A stretch of DNA of 64,000 bases from Procambarus clarkii (GCF_040958095.1 NC_091228.1:13993399-14057398), one strand, 5' to 3'. Numbered from the stretch's first letter, positions 1 through 10,805 are shown. Numbers and translations are program-made. Notes: generated by a model not told the origin, from the sequence alone.

Positions 1-179
1 AGGATGCAGACTGAGAATAAATGAGCCTCCACATGCCTCTGGTGGTACCTCACTGTGTTCGGAATGCTTCAAATTATTATATACTTTTGAATTTTGTTAG
101 ATTTTCTACAAAGTTTATTAGTTTTGACATTTTGTTTATTCTGTCAAATAAAAGTAACATAGAACACTTTCCATGGCGT

Positions 180-532
180 TGACCACAAACGACCATTGGT
201 GACCCTCGCCCCACTGGCCCACTGACCAGCTACACACACCAGCTAAACCCACAAGCTGCACCCACCAGCCACACCCACCAGCTAAACCCACCAGCCACAC
301 CTACTAGCTACACCCACCACCCACACATACCAGCCACACACACAAGCCACACCCAACAGCTACACACACTAGCTACACCCACTAGCTACACCCAACAGCT
401 AGCTACATACATTAGCTAAACACAACAGCCACACCCACCAGCCACACCCACCGGCCACACCCACACTACCCACAACACCCCAGACACACCCACCAGCCAC
501 ACCCACACTACCCACAACACCCCAGGCACTCT
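180..532. repeat. ACACCC-rich minisatellite
   Basis: Degenerate tandem array with a unit of roughly 15-17 bases (variants of CACCAGCYACACCCAC and AGCTACACCCACT). Units drift but keep the CCAGC/TAGC-ACACCC pattern throughout. No coding potential. Confidence 0.8.
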
Positions 533-540
533 TCATTGTC

Positions 541-1400
541 TTCAAAATTTCATATTGTTTCCCCCAGGGAATGCGCCATACAATACCGAAATTGCCCTCG
601 TCTATTTATTGTCTCTGAGACAGGAGTTCATCAAAATTTACACTGATTATAAGAGTCTGATCCATCATGCTGTATTATGTAATTAATTAATCTGACTAAC
701 AATTAAGCTACTCACTTGACTGAGTGTATGTTTTTGACTGACTAGATGGATTGATTAGGATTAAGCCACCAATGAGATGACACGAAATAAATTTTATTTA
801 GTATTATGAGGTCGCAGCTATCATATATGGGGGATATTTCTTGTTCAGTTGTTGGACACTCTTTTTTTTTTTTTTTTTTTTTTTTTTTACCTGGACTTTG
901 TGACTTCAAGGTGGTTACTGCAAGATTGGGAGGAGTATTCACACGTTGGTTGCTTCAGGCAGAAGATCCATTCTCTTCCGGCGGGGTTTACCAATCCCCC
1001 ATTTTAATGAATGAATCTGTAACCATATTATATAACCAAACTGATATTTTCCCTATGGATTAATTCCTTTTGGGATTGCCGAGGACAAACCTTCTGTTAC
1101 TACTATCTCTGTTGTTGAATGAAAGATTCCGATGGTGATTTATTTCTACGTTGTTTTTCGTGTAGCTTTTGAGTCTGTTGTACTTTTAGTGACAGTACCT
1201 AACCAACCCTTCAATATTGAAATTGTTTCCAGTTTCCAATGGGATAATTATTATGAAAACACATTGATTTTTATAATTTGTATTAAAAACAACATTTTTC
1301 GTTGATCTTATATTTTAAGCCTGATTTAGGACTCATTGCATATATTTTGAGTTTGCGAATACTAATTTTTATACCAAAAATATTACAATTAGTGAAAACA
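541..1400. other. Intergenic sequence, nothing recognised
   Basis: AT-rich DNA with a long T-run around 861-888. The only open frames cross the homopolymer and encode poly-Lys or poly-Phe. No RNA gene or element ends are visible. Confidence 0.6.
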
Positions 1401-1401
1401 G

Positions 1402-3150
1402 GTTAAGTGATGGGACATACCAATAGACTATGTCTCTTCTTTCAAATACCTTGGAGTCTCTGTCCCTTGTACCTCAACTGCAGTCAATAAGTTGCATCAA
1501 CAATGTAGAGACAGACTCAAGGCTCTCAGAACTGTAGTGGGGTACAGCCCGAAATATGGTGTTAATATTAGAATAGCAAGAATGATGTATTTAGCGTATA
1601 AAGGTCTCTGATAGACTATCATGCACCAGCTTTGGTCCTGCAGAATGGCAAAAGTATTGATAGACTGGAAAAAATGCAAAATGAAGCACTCAGAATTATA
1701 CTTGGCTGTCCTATAACTACCAAAGTTCTCAACATGCGGAAAGAATTAAATATACTTAGCATTCGAGATAGAATATTTGAAATTAATCTTATGATGGGAC
1801 TAAAGCTGCTGCGTGATAACAAAAACAACATTGTGTCAGTTGCACTGTTAGAACACATACGAAATGGAACTAGCGAGTCTAAATGGATTCAAAGAACTGC
1901 CACTCATTAAAATGATGGGACTGCACGATGTATATACAGATGAAAGAGTACAGCACTTCCTTCCACCCTGGCAGATAGTACCTTTTGACATCCTGACCCC
2001 TGCATACCCCACCAAGAAACTAATCACAAGCAACCCTCATGCTCAGCTTGCTGCTAAATTAAGCACCATAGAACACATTCACAATATACAAGCTGAAAAC
2101 AACATTGCACAGACCATATACACTGACGGATCACTCAATACAGCTACAGGGAGGGCAGGAAGTGCTGTTATTGCTCATCAGCCCAATGGCAGCACAATTG
2201 AAAGAAATATCCGAATTAGTAACTGGGCGTCCACAATGCAAGCCGAGTTGGTAGCAATACTGGTAGCACTCGAAATTATTGACAACACTGAAGTAGACAG
2301 CTTAATTATTTCTGACTCCCTATCTTTACTACGAGCAATAAACAGTTTGCAATCAAGTAATAACGTGCTTGTCTTGGAAGCTAGATGTAGATATATAAGA
2401 ATACTTAGCAAGAGGGTAAATATAAAAATGTTGTGGATTCCTTCTCACATTGGCATGCAGGAACATGACAAAGTTGACGCCCTTGCTAAGGCTGCAGTAA
2501 ATAAAGACAGTATTGAACGGAATCTTGAGTTATCAAATAGGTCCCTTAAAAGTGTCATTAGACGAGAACTCCTGGATGGACCTGAAGAAAGTAGAACAGT
2601 GCAAACTGGAACTAGCAGGTCCATTGTTCATCACAATGAAATGTGTGAAGTAAAACATGTGTATGGGGCAAGTAACAAAGTCAGTAGACTAACAGATGTT
2701 GTCACAGCTCGTATAAGATTTGGCTACAAGTATCTCTGGCAGTTCGGCTTGTATAGGGATCTAGATGAAGTAAAGTGTAAAGTGTGTGGACATAGGCAGG
2801 GACACACACTCGAACACTATATCTTGGATGGTTGTAAAATTGAGCCTTTTAGAGATAAATCTAAGCTCACTCTGTATGATATGGCAACCTATCTTATTAC
2901 CATGGATAAATTACCTGAAATCCTTGCACTGTACCCACATTTTGCTTCCAGTAGATGAACGACATATGAGATTCAGAAACAAGTAGTGTATTGTGAGGAC
3001 TAATAATAAACAGAAGCTCCCCACTTTCTGATGAGGACTGATAAAGACCTTTTGTGACCTCTGTAATGCTTTTGCGCTACCGCTCACAGGATGAGTATGG
3101 GGTGCACAATAAACTAGCCGCCTTCGGCGGCAACAATCAAAAATCAAATC
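1402..3150 (+). mobile_element. 5'-truncated I-clade LINE (RT thumb plus RNase H)
   Basis: The 5' side starts inside the reverse-transcriptase thumb: the frame near 1410 reads DYVSSFKYLGVSV, typical of the region after the RT catalytic motifs. The frame is broken near 1610 and 1900, then runs open through an RNase H domain to 2958. The 3' UTR carries AATAAA-like sequence, a perfect CCGCC-TTC-GGCGG hairpin (3118-3130) and a short AATCAAA tail near 3150. RNase H at the end of ORF2 is characteristic of the I group of non-LTR retrotransposons. The 3' end lies within a few bases of the stop codon of the convergent zinc-finger frame. Confidence 0.85.
1864..2958 (+). pseudogene. C-terminal ORF2 fragment with RNase H domain, non-LTR retrotransposon
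   Basis: Open frame of 364 codons that is the tail of a LINE polyprotein, so the first Met is arbitrary. The RNase H fold is recognised from TIYTDGSL (first Asp), MQAELVAIL (Glu), IISDSLSLL (second Asp) and MLWIPSHIGMQEHDKVDALAK (His and last Asp), spaced as in I-element RNases H. RNase H would remove the RNA strand during second-strand synthesis. A Cys/His cluster near the C-terminus (CKVCGHRQGHTLEH) resembles the Cys-rich tail seen after RNase H in related elements. The RT part upstream is out of frame and truncated, so the copy is dead as an autonomous element. Confidence 0.85.
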
Positions 3151-3155
3151 ACAAT

Positions 3156-4170
3156 TTACCCAACATTGGACAGTGTATGTGTATGTCTATAATGGGAACC
3201 CCTGTAAGAGAACCTCTTGAAACACTTGTCACATTCAAAAGGCTTCTCCCCTGTATGTAGTCGACGGTGTTCTGTTAAGGCTTCTTTTCGCTTAAATGCT
3301 TTTGGGCAAATATCACATGTGAATCTGCGTTCGTCTGAATAATTGTATTTGTGTTGGGCAAGGAACGATTGTGCATTTAATACCCCCAAATGGCGAATCA
3401 GTGCCAACTTACATTTCAACTCTTCAATATATACAAAGGTTAGTTTTGGCGATGCTGATGGTTTAGATTTAAGGGAGAGATCGATCGGTTTTACATCATC
3501 AACCTCATTTCCATTTGCTCTCATTGCATGACCATTGTTAAGAGGAGGGTAGTAGGCTAAACCGGGGGGTGCCAACAGGGACGGGTAAAACGACGAGTCA
3601 ATGCTTACAACCTTGGGATTAGCCTGAGTGTTGGATGGAGCTGACTGACCCTCACAATAGTCACTGAAACGTGGAGAACGAACCTTCTTTCCATTACTAG
3701 TGGTCTGGGCAGAATCTGTATCTCTTTCATCATCCCTACTCCCCAAAATGTTATGTTGAGGTGGTTGCTGTAGTTTTTGTTGTTGATGGGATTGTTCATC
3801 TAACCAGGCAAGAGTGTGTTGATGTGGGCATAACCAGGAGACGAGAGCCTCCCCCCCCCCTCACAGTGCCACATTCACACACTTTTTGTCCCTTCGTCTC
3901 GCCCATTGCCCCATCGTCCATGCCTTCATGGCCTCCACCAGCGACATCTTTGATGCGCCCTTGACTATGTTGGGACTGAGAAATGTTATGTTGAGTTGGT
4001 TGTTGTTGTCCATTGTCACTGCCCCGGGGCACAAACCCAGCCTCTAGACAACTGCCCGAGTGACAGTTTCTTTGTGGTGGGATTTTCTGGTCTGGGTTGG
4101 AAGAGGGCTGTGTGTCAGGTCCAACATGCGCCATGTTCAGATGATTGATGAGCCGCTTAGTACTAGGGTC
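3156..4170 (-). CDS. C2H2 zinc-finger protein, 3' exon(s), ZEB/zfh-1-like fingers with CtBP motif
   Basis: Seen: the minus-strand frame 3746-3156 is open further upstream to about 3850. It encodes a Ser/Pro-rich stretch, then PIDLSLK (a PxDLS motif, the known docking site for the corepressor CtBP), then two fingers: CDIC...EHRRLH, the TGEKPFE linker, and CDKC with RFSYRGSHYRH. The last finger resembles the terminal RFSHSGSY finger of ZEB/zfh-1 factors, which also carry PxDLS motifs. A second open stretch (4134-3796) has a good acceptor, TTTTCAG at 4173-4171. It begins with TKRLINHLNMAH, like the second half of a BED or C2H2 finger, so an upstream exon is expected. The two stretches are in different frames across a ten-G run with a near-repeated CAACATAACATTT, so the join is unresolved: intron, indel or pseudogene. 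The last finger is cut short only a few bases from a LINE 3' end. Likely role: nuclear DNA-binding repressor. Confidence 0.6.
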
Positions 4171-4174
4171 CTGA

Positions 4175-4730
4175 AAATTTTTTAGGGATAAAGGTTGTTA
4201 CATCAGACCATTATTAAATTAGTCTATAAACATCCAAACTATAAAAAAGAAAAAAAATTGAATCCTATGATCATTGAGAAACAATATTCATTGCTGGTAA
4301 ATTTTACATTGTAATTTTTACATCCCTAGGCATTCCATAAAATTCAATTTTAGACAATTATTGATCACAAAAATTACAAAAATTACACACACAAAAAAAA
4401 TAAAAAAAAATAATACTCTAACCCTTAAGAAGGAACGACGAGAATACGACTTCACTCACTATACTGAATGGATTTCTTCAAGGGTTTAAACACATGTTGT
4501 CACTGGGTGTGAACTACGAGGTAGACTCAGGGAGTAAGGAGCTATCACATCCTTTTTATTCCTTGAGGACAATCTAGTGGCCAGCGACGAAGAGCTCAGG
4601 TCTCGAAGCTCCGGCGAGTATTATGTTATCCGATACTCGTATATAATATTTGGCCCAATGGACTTCAGGGAGCCGTTGAGTTAACACACCATAACGCCAA
4701 CACCAATATTTATGGGAAATGTCATTACTT
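4175..4730. other. AT-rich non-coding, possibly intron of the zinc-finger gene
   Basis: Lies between a good minus-strand donor (GTAAGTAA, 4732-4725) and the acceptor at 4171, so it would fit a single intron of about 560 bases. No coding frame or repeat is recognised. Confidence 0.4.
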
Positions 4731-4732
4731 AC

Positions 4733-5002
4733 TTGATCAATGAGAGGAGCCCCTCGTCAGAGGATTCCGAGGAGGAATCTTCATTCCTCAGATGAATCTT
4801 CGTCGTCACGGTTCACTCCAAACCCACTTCGGCTGGCAATATTTGAAAGGTTAAAAATACTTTTGAATATTATCTTATAGACCTGATGCTTCATATCCTT
4901 CTTCTCCCTATCCTTCTGCCAATCCTTCTTCTGCCAATTCTTATTTCTTTTCTTGGAGGGTGGGTTAAGATCATTATCATCTGATGAGGTCTTTTTGATC
5001 AA
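4733..5002 (-). CDS. Possible upstream exon: Lys-rich then acidic Ser-rich segment
   Basis: Minus-strand frame of 73 codons with a strongly basic stretch (SKKRNKNWQKKDWQKDREKK, nuclear-localisation-like), then DDEDSSEE. Past its stop, another frame continues with the same acidic style (NEDSSSESSDEG) up to a strong donor GTAAGT at 4732-4727. This suggests either one indel or an exon start different from the one taken. With the alternative acceptor after CCCTAG just inside 4170, the reading frame into TKRLINHL would be kept. Whether this exon belongs to the zinc-finger gene is inference. Confidence 0.3.
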
Positions 5003-5047
5003 TGGTTGAATTGAAAAAATGTGTCAGTTTTGGAACTGTGAATGGGT

Positions 5048-5281
5048 TTACAAGATGGAGGGAAGGTGATTTTTTTTGGGGGGGGAAAGGTCTGGGGTAG
5101 ATTGAGTTAAGCGAAACTCATCTGAGTCAATTTTGTTCAGAGTGAACAATGACATGCTAATTTGGGGAAGGGAATTATCCATACGGATACCATTCCATAT
5201 GTTTAATATGTGAAGGGGATCGGGGTCTTTGCCACATACAGTTTTGACAAGCATGCATTCACCTTGTACAATGGAGGACAT
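5048..5281 (-). CDS. Possible first coding exon, unknown protein
   Basis: A 77-codon minus-strand frame starting MSSIVQGECMLVK, directly downstream (on the minus strand) of a promoter-like CCAAT-rich stretch. No family is recognised. It may be the first exon of the zinc-finger gene or a chance frame. A run of eight G (5081-5088) near its end lowers confidence. Confidence 0.25.
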   Translation of the reverse strand: MSSIVQGECMLVKTVCGKDPDPLHILNIWNGIRMDNSLPQISMSLFTLNKIDSDEFRLTQSTPDLSPPKKNHLPSIL

Positions 5282-5334
5282 TTACTTACTAAAACCTTTG
5301 GGGTTAGTAGAATTAAAAAGGGGAATGGGACTGG

Positions 5335-5425
5335 AAATCCTCTCGTTGGCTCCGCCCACTTCACCCGTGATTGGTGCTCCATCAAGCCAATCACAGCAGA
5401 CCGGCCGCACAGCTACCACGACTCA
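5335..5425. promoter_or_regulatory. CCAAT-rich host promoter-like stretch
   Basis: Local GC-rich island between AT-rich neighbours. It has GGCTCCGCCCAC, GATTGGTG (inverted CCAAT) and AGCCAATCAC within about 60 bases, an arrangement common in animal promoters. It could drive the minus-strand frames at 5281 and below. No TATA box is seen. Confidence 0.35.
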
Positions 5426-5504
5426 CATACCAAACACTTAATTCTTTTAAAACAGTAAAGTTAACTCTTTTTTAATACTTATTTAAAACAGAAAGAATAG
5501 CTCG

Positions 5505-6584
5505 ATGACAGAATTGATGATAAAAGAAATTGACCATGGTCTTCAGCCTTTTATTCACATCACCCAAAGTTTGGTTGATGAAAATAAATCTTTTTTAAAT
5601 ACAAATAAGAATCTGACAGATTTGACAGAAAACATTAAATTGTCAAATCTTCATCACCCAGCCAAATCTTTTATTTATTCTATCAATGAAAACCTAAATT
5701 TTAAATCCCAAAATGATTTTAATAAAATTATGAAAAACATTTTGCATGGTGATGTAGAATCCCCTATTCTAAATATTATAGAAAACAAAGCTCTTAAACA
5801 ACATATGTTAAAAAAATACCCATTTAAACTCTATGAAGAACACATTAACAATGTAAATAAACTTGCCCAAGATCTTGGGTTTGAAAACGAAACTCAATTT
5901 CTTGAATATTTAGAAAGTAATCCTTCACCAACTGATTCCAAATTAACTAAAATTTTTAACACTATGACCAAATGGGCTGGTAAACATAAATGTTTGATAT
6001 TGAAATCTGCGATATTATTAGGTGTAGGTGTTGCTTTTCTTGAATATTTGAACAAATACAATCGGAAGAACAGTGGTTGTTTTAGATACCATGTTGGAAA
6101 AGGACATTCCCTAAAAAAAGAAGTATATTTGACCAGATTTTGTAAATTCCCTATCAATCGGGTTGATTATATTAACTATGACATACTAAATGATAATACT
6201 CATCCATTGTTCAATAAAAAAGTCTGGAACTGTCAATTTGATATTCCAAATTCTGCAGAAACCCAAAACATATTAAATTTGGGCTGTAAGGGAATATGTT
6301 GTCCCCATAACTGCAATTATCTTTCACAATTTGTCCAGGGTTATGAACCTATTTCTAATTTAGGAAATAAAGAAATATTTTATATATATAAATGTGAACA
6401 GGGAACAATTTTAAGAAATATTGCCAAAATTTTAGGAGATGGTATTGGCGAAGTGATTCAAGGCATTGGGCAATCTGATATATGGCAGTTTATATTGAAA
6501 TCAATTAAAAATATTGGCTGGGTTATACTTTTAATTTTATTATTAATAATAATGTTAGGCCCATTGATAATGGTGATCAAATAG
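5505..6584 (+). CDS. pif-5: PIF-5 / ODV-E56-like viral envelope protein (fossil, looks whole)
   Basis: A 359-residue frame, close to the usual ODV-E56 length. Order of parts matches the family: a polar N-terminal half, an internal short hydrophobic segment (about residues 165-182) followed by a basic patch, a Cys-rich ectodomain-like part (about 190-305), a conserved ILRNIAKILGDGIGEVI-type stretch, and a C-terminal membrane anchor (about 335-358). In baculoviruses PIF-5 sits in the virion envelope as part of the entry complex used for oral infection of gut cells. The identification rests on part order and remembered family motifs, not on a search. It looks whole as an open frame. Confidence 0.65.
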   Translation: MTELMIKEIDHGLQPFIHITQSLVDENKSFLNTNKNLTDLTENIKLSNLHHPAKSFIYSINENLNFKSQNDFNKIMKNILHGDVESPILNIIENKALKQHMLKKYPFKLYEEHINNVNKLAQDLGFENETQFLEYLESNPSPTDSKLTKIFNTMTKWAGKHKCLILKSAILLGVGVAFLEYLNKYNRKNSGCFRYHVGKGHSLKKEVYLTRFCKFPINRVDYINYDILNDNTHPLFNKKVWNCQFDIPNSAETQNILNLGCKGICCPHNCNYLSQFVQGYEPISNLGNKEIFYIYKCEQGTILRNIAKILGDGIGEVIQGIGQSDIWQFILKSIKNIGWVILLILLLIIMLGPLIMVIK

Positions 6585-6680
6585 CGACATATGAGTACAC
6601 TAATGGGTGGTGTGGTGTATGGTGCATTGATGTAATAATATACAATATTTACTTACTGAGCTTATTTGCCAAGAAAATGT

Positions 6681-7220
6681 TTAACTACCATTGCAACATT
6701 CATTAACATATTTCATAAATAATTCTCGAGGTAACCCACCATATTCATATGCAATGTATAAGAAGGATATACCCCAGGGGACCTCTGTTATATGTCCATC
6801 AATATTTCGTAAAATTTTCCATGATTTTAAATTTTCTTTTTCCTTTTCTAAATAGGAAATTTCATATTGAACTTCAACACTGGAATGGGAATAAATTTCT
6901 GATGATTGTGGTAGTGGTGGTTGTTGTTGTGGTGGTGGTAGTGGTGGTGGCGGTGGTGGTGGTGGTAATTGATAAAAATATTTTGAAGGAAAATCAGAAA
7001 CGTAACATGAAGAAGGTGGAATTACATAAATTGAATGTGGCACTGAAGTCATATAATAAGGTACAATCATATATTGAGTTGTTTGCAATGGTATTTGTGG
7101 AATGGTTGGTTGATAATAATAATCATTTCGATGACACCCATATTCTTCACCACCACCACCACTATTCCAACTTTCAGCATCACCATTTACTCCAGCTTCC
7201 ACCATGATTCCTCTCAGCAT
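6681..7220 (-). CDS. Unknown viral-block protein with poly-Pro tract
   Basis: A 179-residue frame on the strand opposite its neighbours. The N-terminal half is Tyr/Pro-rich. The middle holds a run of prolines broken by Gln and Leu (about residues 88-104), followed by a charged helix-prone segment (YLEKEKENLKSWK) and a folded-looking C-terminus (ITEVPWGISFLYIAYEYGG). No family recognised. It lies between the PIF-5 and PIF-0 homologues, so a viral origin is likely by position and base composition. Looks whole. Confidence 0.5.
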   Translation of the reverse strand: MLRGIMVEAGVNGDAESWNSGGGGEEYGCHRNDYYYQPTIPQIPLQTTQYMIVPYYMTSVPHSIYVIPPSSCYVSDFPSKYFYQLPPPPPPPPLPPPQQQPPLPQSSEIYSHSSVEVQYEISYLEKEKENLKSWKILRNIDGHITEVPWGISFLYIAYEYGGLPRELFMKYVNECCNGS

Positions 7221-7300
7221 TCTGGTAAATGAATCCTCAAATTTCTTTATTATATTGATGAATATTAAAAAAATAAATAAATACTCTTAACAATTTCATA

Positions 7301-9325
7301 ATGAAAACTGTTACTGTCTCTGATATTGCAATTGCAACTTACATAGTACATCGTATATCACAACGAAAAACAATGGAGATTCTTCAACAAAGAAATGGAA
7401 GTAAGTATTTTAAAAATATTATCATTCAGAATATACCATGGAAAAATATTCCTCCCAATTTCCCCAAAACTTTCTTAGATGAAAATCCTAACGACTTTGA
7501 AGTTAAATTCACAACGCTAGGTTGTAACATGCTAAAATGTTATTATGATGTAAAAACTGCTTGTCAGCCCGGATCTGGATCAGCTATTTTAATAAACGAA
7601 CGTGAATATGCCTGTAGTGAAGCATGTTATGCTGTTTATAATGAGGTCCTTGAATTTCTTCAAGAAAGATTTGGTAATGATTTAAAATCTATTCTAAACA
7701 ATACAGAAACAGACAATCATTATTTCTCGAAACCTATTCCCGTTGAAACTTGGTCGATTAATGTCAAGGAATCTATCGAAAATTATTGTGGTGTACAGTT
7801 GTCTGCCCTTAAAACATTGGCTCCAAGACCTTCAAGTTGATGGAGTCCTTCTAATGAAAACGATTTACAATCTTATCAAAAGAACCCCATTGCCTATGCC
7901 AAGAATACAAATACATATCAACTGAGAAAAGCTGTTGCTGGCTTAATCGATGCTCCACCATTGACATGGAATATTCAGCAACAGAATATAAACTTTAACT
8001 CCATCTATTGCAAATTCTTTCATAAATACTATGATAGCCAGTCAGTCAATGCCATAGCCATGTCCACCGCCAGATATTAGGTTTTATATTTGGCAATCAA
8101 GTTATCAACCAATTAACCGATGGTGAATTAGTGGACTTACTTAATCCGGCAGCAGGAATGAGTATGATTCTTATGGATAAATTGAACAAACAAAATTATA
8201 TGGATGTTGACCGAGGTTATATTGAAACAGTTGTTCCAGTCAATACTCGAAAAATAACAATTTGTTGACGAAGCGGATATAGTAGTATCCTCCGAAAATG
8301 TATCATTTATTAAACATTATACTACTACTAATTTTATAGATGTTATAATAACACGTTTAGAATCTGAGTTTTCCGATTTATTATCATTAATAAAAGATGA
8401 GGCTATTACTATAACCGAAATTGAAGTTACAACTCGAGTGCCTAAGATAATTTCAAGACTGTTAAAATATTTTTCCGAAAACATTCTCCATGATGCTCTT
8501 CAAGAATTATTATCTGTAATTATGGTAGAAGCTTCTTTTCAACAAATGATTATTCAACTTTTGGCGATAATCATTCGATCATCTATGGTTGAAATGAGAA
8601 TTCAATTTTCAATACGGCTTTTATCCGTTTTATCTTCGTCTTTATCCCTTGTTTTATCTGTAGGATTAGTGTTGTTACCATTAGAATTATATTTATCAAT
8701 AGGTAATATTGGTGGGTACAATAATGAAATAACTCATGCTGCATTAGAAAACCTTCGCCATAAAATAATTAATCAATTGTTAGAACAAGATATAAACTTT
8801 GGACAATATATTAAATTGGGGCCTCCACAGTCTATAACCACACCACAAATAACACCAGATATGATATATTTATCTGCCATAAATGAAATAATACGCATTT
8901 ATCCCCAATGTATAAACATAATTGGTATGGATGGAACTACCACAAATTCTTTAGAAGAGAACAAGATGATTTTAAGCCTGCTTAGTCAGTTTGATGTAAA
9001 CAGCCTTGGTCAAGCAATTACTCACAAGATTAATTCTAAAACCTGTGATAGAGATTCTAAAGTGATAGATATGAGTAATTATATAATTAATGAAGCCAAA
9101 TATAAACATTATCCCATTCAAACTGCAGATTTGGAATTACAAGAAGTAGAAAATTTAATTTCAAATTCTAAAAGGGATATATTAATTTTATGTTTAGCTT
9201 TGATATTTTTAACTGTCACTCTGTTCCTCTTTCTCTTCAAGAAGCAACTTTATTCTTTTTATACACTAGGCATAAGTAATTGTTTTTATATATATTGGTC
9301 TCTTTCTACAGCTTGGTTAAATTAA
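7301..9325 (+). pseudogene. pif-0: PIF-0 (P74)-like viral envelope protein, broken fossil
   Basis: The N-terminal part has the P74 signature region: a PPNFP-type lead, then LGCNMLKCYYD, matching the conserved RGCESMSCYPF-like motif of P74, and a later Cys-rich stretch. The C-terminal part carries the long hydrophobic region and final membrane anchor expected of P74. Overall span (about 2 kb) agrees with the family's usual 600-700 residues. P74 binds midgut cells and is part of the PIF entry complex. The copy is broken, with about two or three breaks. Homology is by recalled motifs; a profile search was not possible here. Confidence 0.65.
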
Positions 9326-9344
9326 AGATACATAATAAATATTG

Positions 9345-9540
9345 TATGAGTGTGTATGTGTATGTGTGTGCTGGTGAGTGTGAGCATGTGCACTCACCTA
9401 TCTGTGTTTGTGGGGGCTGAGCCACGGCTCCTTGGTCCCGCTCTGAACGGTCAATCAACCGGTACATAGACTCATGATCACCGATCATCCCACCAGACTC
9501 CATCATACTCTCCCAGCCCGAAGCCGTGCACCATGGTATG
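9345..9540 (-). repeat. LINE 3'-tail repeat inserted in the viral block
   Basis: Contains CTCACCTATCTGTGTTTGTGGGGGCTGAGCC-type sequence. Read on the minus strand it matches the tail of the CR1-like LINE at 19225-19330 (GATTGACGGTT...GGGACCAA.GAGCC...GGTGAGTAC) and the end of the copy at 26106-26230. A short TG microsatellite adjoins it. This is host repeat DNA that entered the viral block after integration. Confidence 0.7.
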
Positions 9541-10207
9541 TTGAACAAATATATTCCTCCTCTTCCTCTCCATCATCATCAATCTCTTCCACTACCTCCT
9601 CCATCTCTTGATCCACTTGATCTTCCAATGCCTGATCCACTTCATCCTCCACATCCTCCAAACCTCCCTCCTCCATCTCATCCAACGCCTTCCTCTTTTT
9701 AATAATAATACCATTTATATTAATATAATAATTTTTGTACTGATTGTGCCAAATAGATTTATAAACGCTTTGTTGTGGAAGGTAAGCTATCACTTTAGTT
9801 ATTTGATAATCAGGTAAAAGTTGTAAATTAAATTTTGCAAGTCTTGGTATTGATATAATATTTTTATTTTGTGTAATAATAGTAAATTCTTGCAATAACT
9901 CACAATGCATATGCCATTCAGTGGATATTGATATATGTTTTCTTTCTGACCAATTTTTATCTTTTTCAAAATATCTTATAAGATGCTCAATGATAAGCTC
10001 ATCATATTTAATCACATCATCAATACAAATGTACATATCAATAGTTTTAAGAGTTTTTTTATTTACTTCTAATGCTTTTTGATAATTTATACAATTATTA
10101 ATAATATACTCCCTTAATGAACTTTGTTTTAAACTTTGGGTAATATCTCTTACCCCATCTAAAAGAAACAACATTAAATAAACAACCTCGTTGATAAAAA
10201 GTATCAT
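9503..10207 (-). CDS. Unknown viral-block protein with acidic C-terminus
   Basis: Frame of 234 residues. The N-terminus is hydrophobic (MILFINEVVYLMLFLL), the middle is Ile/Lys/Tyr-rich, and there is a basic IIIKKRK patch followed by a long Glu/Asp-rich tail of repeated EEGGLEDVEDEVDQ-like units. The last dozen residues come from the inserted host repeat rather than the original gene. No family recognised. Base composition and packing agree with the neighbouring viral frames. Confidence 0.45.
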   Translation of the reverse strand: MILFINEVVYLMLFLLDGVRDITQSLKQSSLREYIINNCINYQKALEVNKKTLKTIDMYICIDDVIKYDELIIEHLIRYFEKDKNWSERKHISISTEWHMHCELLQEFTIITQNKNIISIPRLAKFNLQLLPDYQITKVIAYLPQQSVYKSIWHNQYKNYYININGIIIKKRKALDEMEEGGLEDVEDEVDQALEDQVDQEMEEVVEEIDDDGEEEEEYICSTYHGARLRAGRV

Positions 10208-10258
10208 TTTGTTTTTGTCTAATTTAAAAGGGGAATGAGTTCTAGAATAAACTGAAAG

Positions 10259-10600
10259 TTAAAAATCCTGATCATCGTCTTCATATACAATATTTTGATT
10301 ATGAATTTGCGTGAAAAATCTTTCGTACCAGACAAATTTATTATCAGCTGTTAGTCCTGACATGTCATAAATTTTTTGATATATTAATTGTCTTCTGCTA
10401 AGATTGTTTGGATAAGTAAAAGTAATATGAGAATCATCGATATTATTATTATAATATAATTTATCAGCTATAAATAATTGTCTTGTTAGATTAAATCTCA
10501 GGGGAAAATAATATAATCCAGGGTTTTTTTTAATGTTAAACTTCTCATTATTTATATGTTCGATTTGTATGTTAATTGAAAGTTTATCCTTTTTATTCAT
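10259..10600 (-). CDS. Unknown small viral-block protein
   Basis: A frame starting at MNKKDKLSIN (an earlier Met lies in the AC repeat and is unlikely to be the start). About 113 residues, rich in Asn/Ile/Tyr, with an acidic end (EDDDQDF). No motif recognised. It is the last frame before the AC minisatellite and is co-directional with the 10207-9503 gene. Confidence 0.45.
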   Translation of the reverse strand: MNKKDKLSINIQIEHINNEKFNIKKNPGLYYFPLRFNLTRQLFIADKLYYNNNIDDSHITFTYPNNLSRRQLIYQKIYDMSGLTADNKFVWYERFFTQIHNQNIVYEDDDQDF

Positions 10601-10617
10601 CTTTTTTATACAAAAAC

Positions 10618-10717
10618 ATATACACACACAAACTCACACTCAAACACAGAAAAACACACACCCAAAACACACAAAGACACACACACACACACAAAGACAC
10701 ACACACTTACACACAAA

Positions 10718-10805
<88 letters not shown>

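Larger units (their letters stand above)
5440..10620. mobile_element. Fossil of a large dsDNA virus (Naldaviricetes-like), block A
   Basis: An AT-rich block whose open frames are closely packed on both strands and intron-free, unlike the host DNA around it. It holds homologues of two per os infectivity factors, PIF-5 (ODV-E56) and PIF-0 (P74), the conserved envelope entry proteins of baculoviruses, nudiviruses, hytrosaviruses and nimaviruses, plus three unrecognised frames. Mixed state: PIF-5 and two or three small frames look whole and PIF-0 is broken. A host LINE-tail repeat has inserted at about 9345-9540. The left edge adjoins the host promoter-like stretch; the right edge runs into an AC minisatellite. 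Family is unresolved (nudivirus-like, nimavirus-like or unclassified). Age: inferred moderate, since several frames survive. Confidence 0.7.

Noticed and set aside
180-532. CRISPR-like array
   Set aside because: Direct minisatellite units drift and no unique spacers separate constant repeats; the genome is eukaryotic.
742-1063. Overlapping frames on both strands
   Set aside because: Created by the T-run at 861-888 (poly-Lys or poly-Phe); no support.
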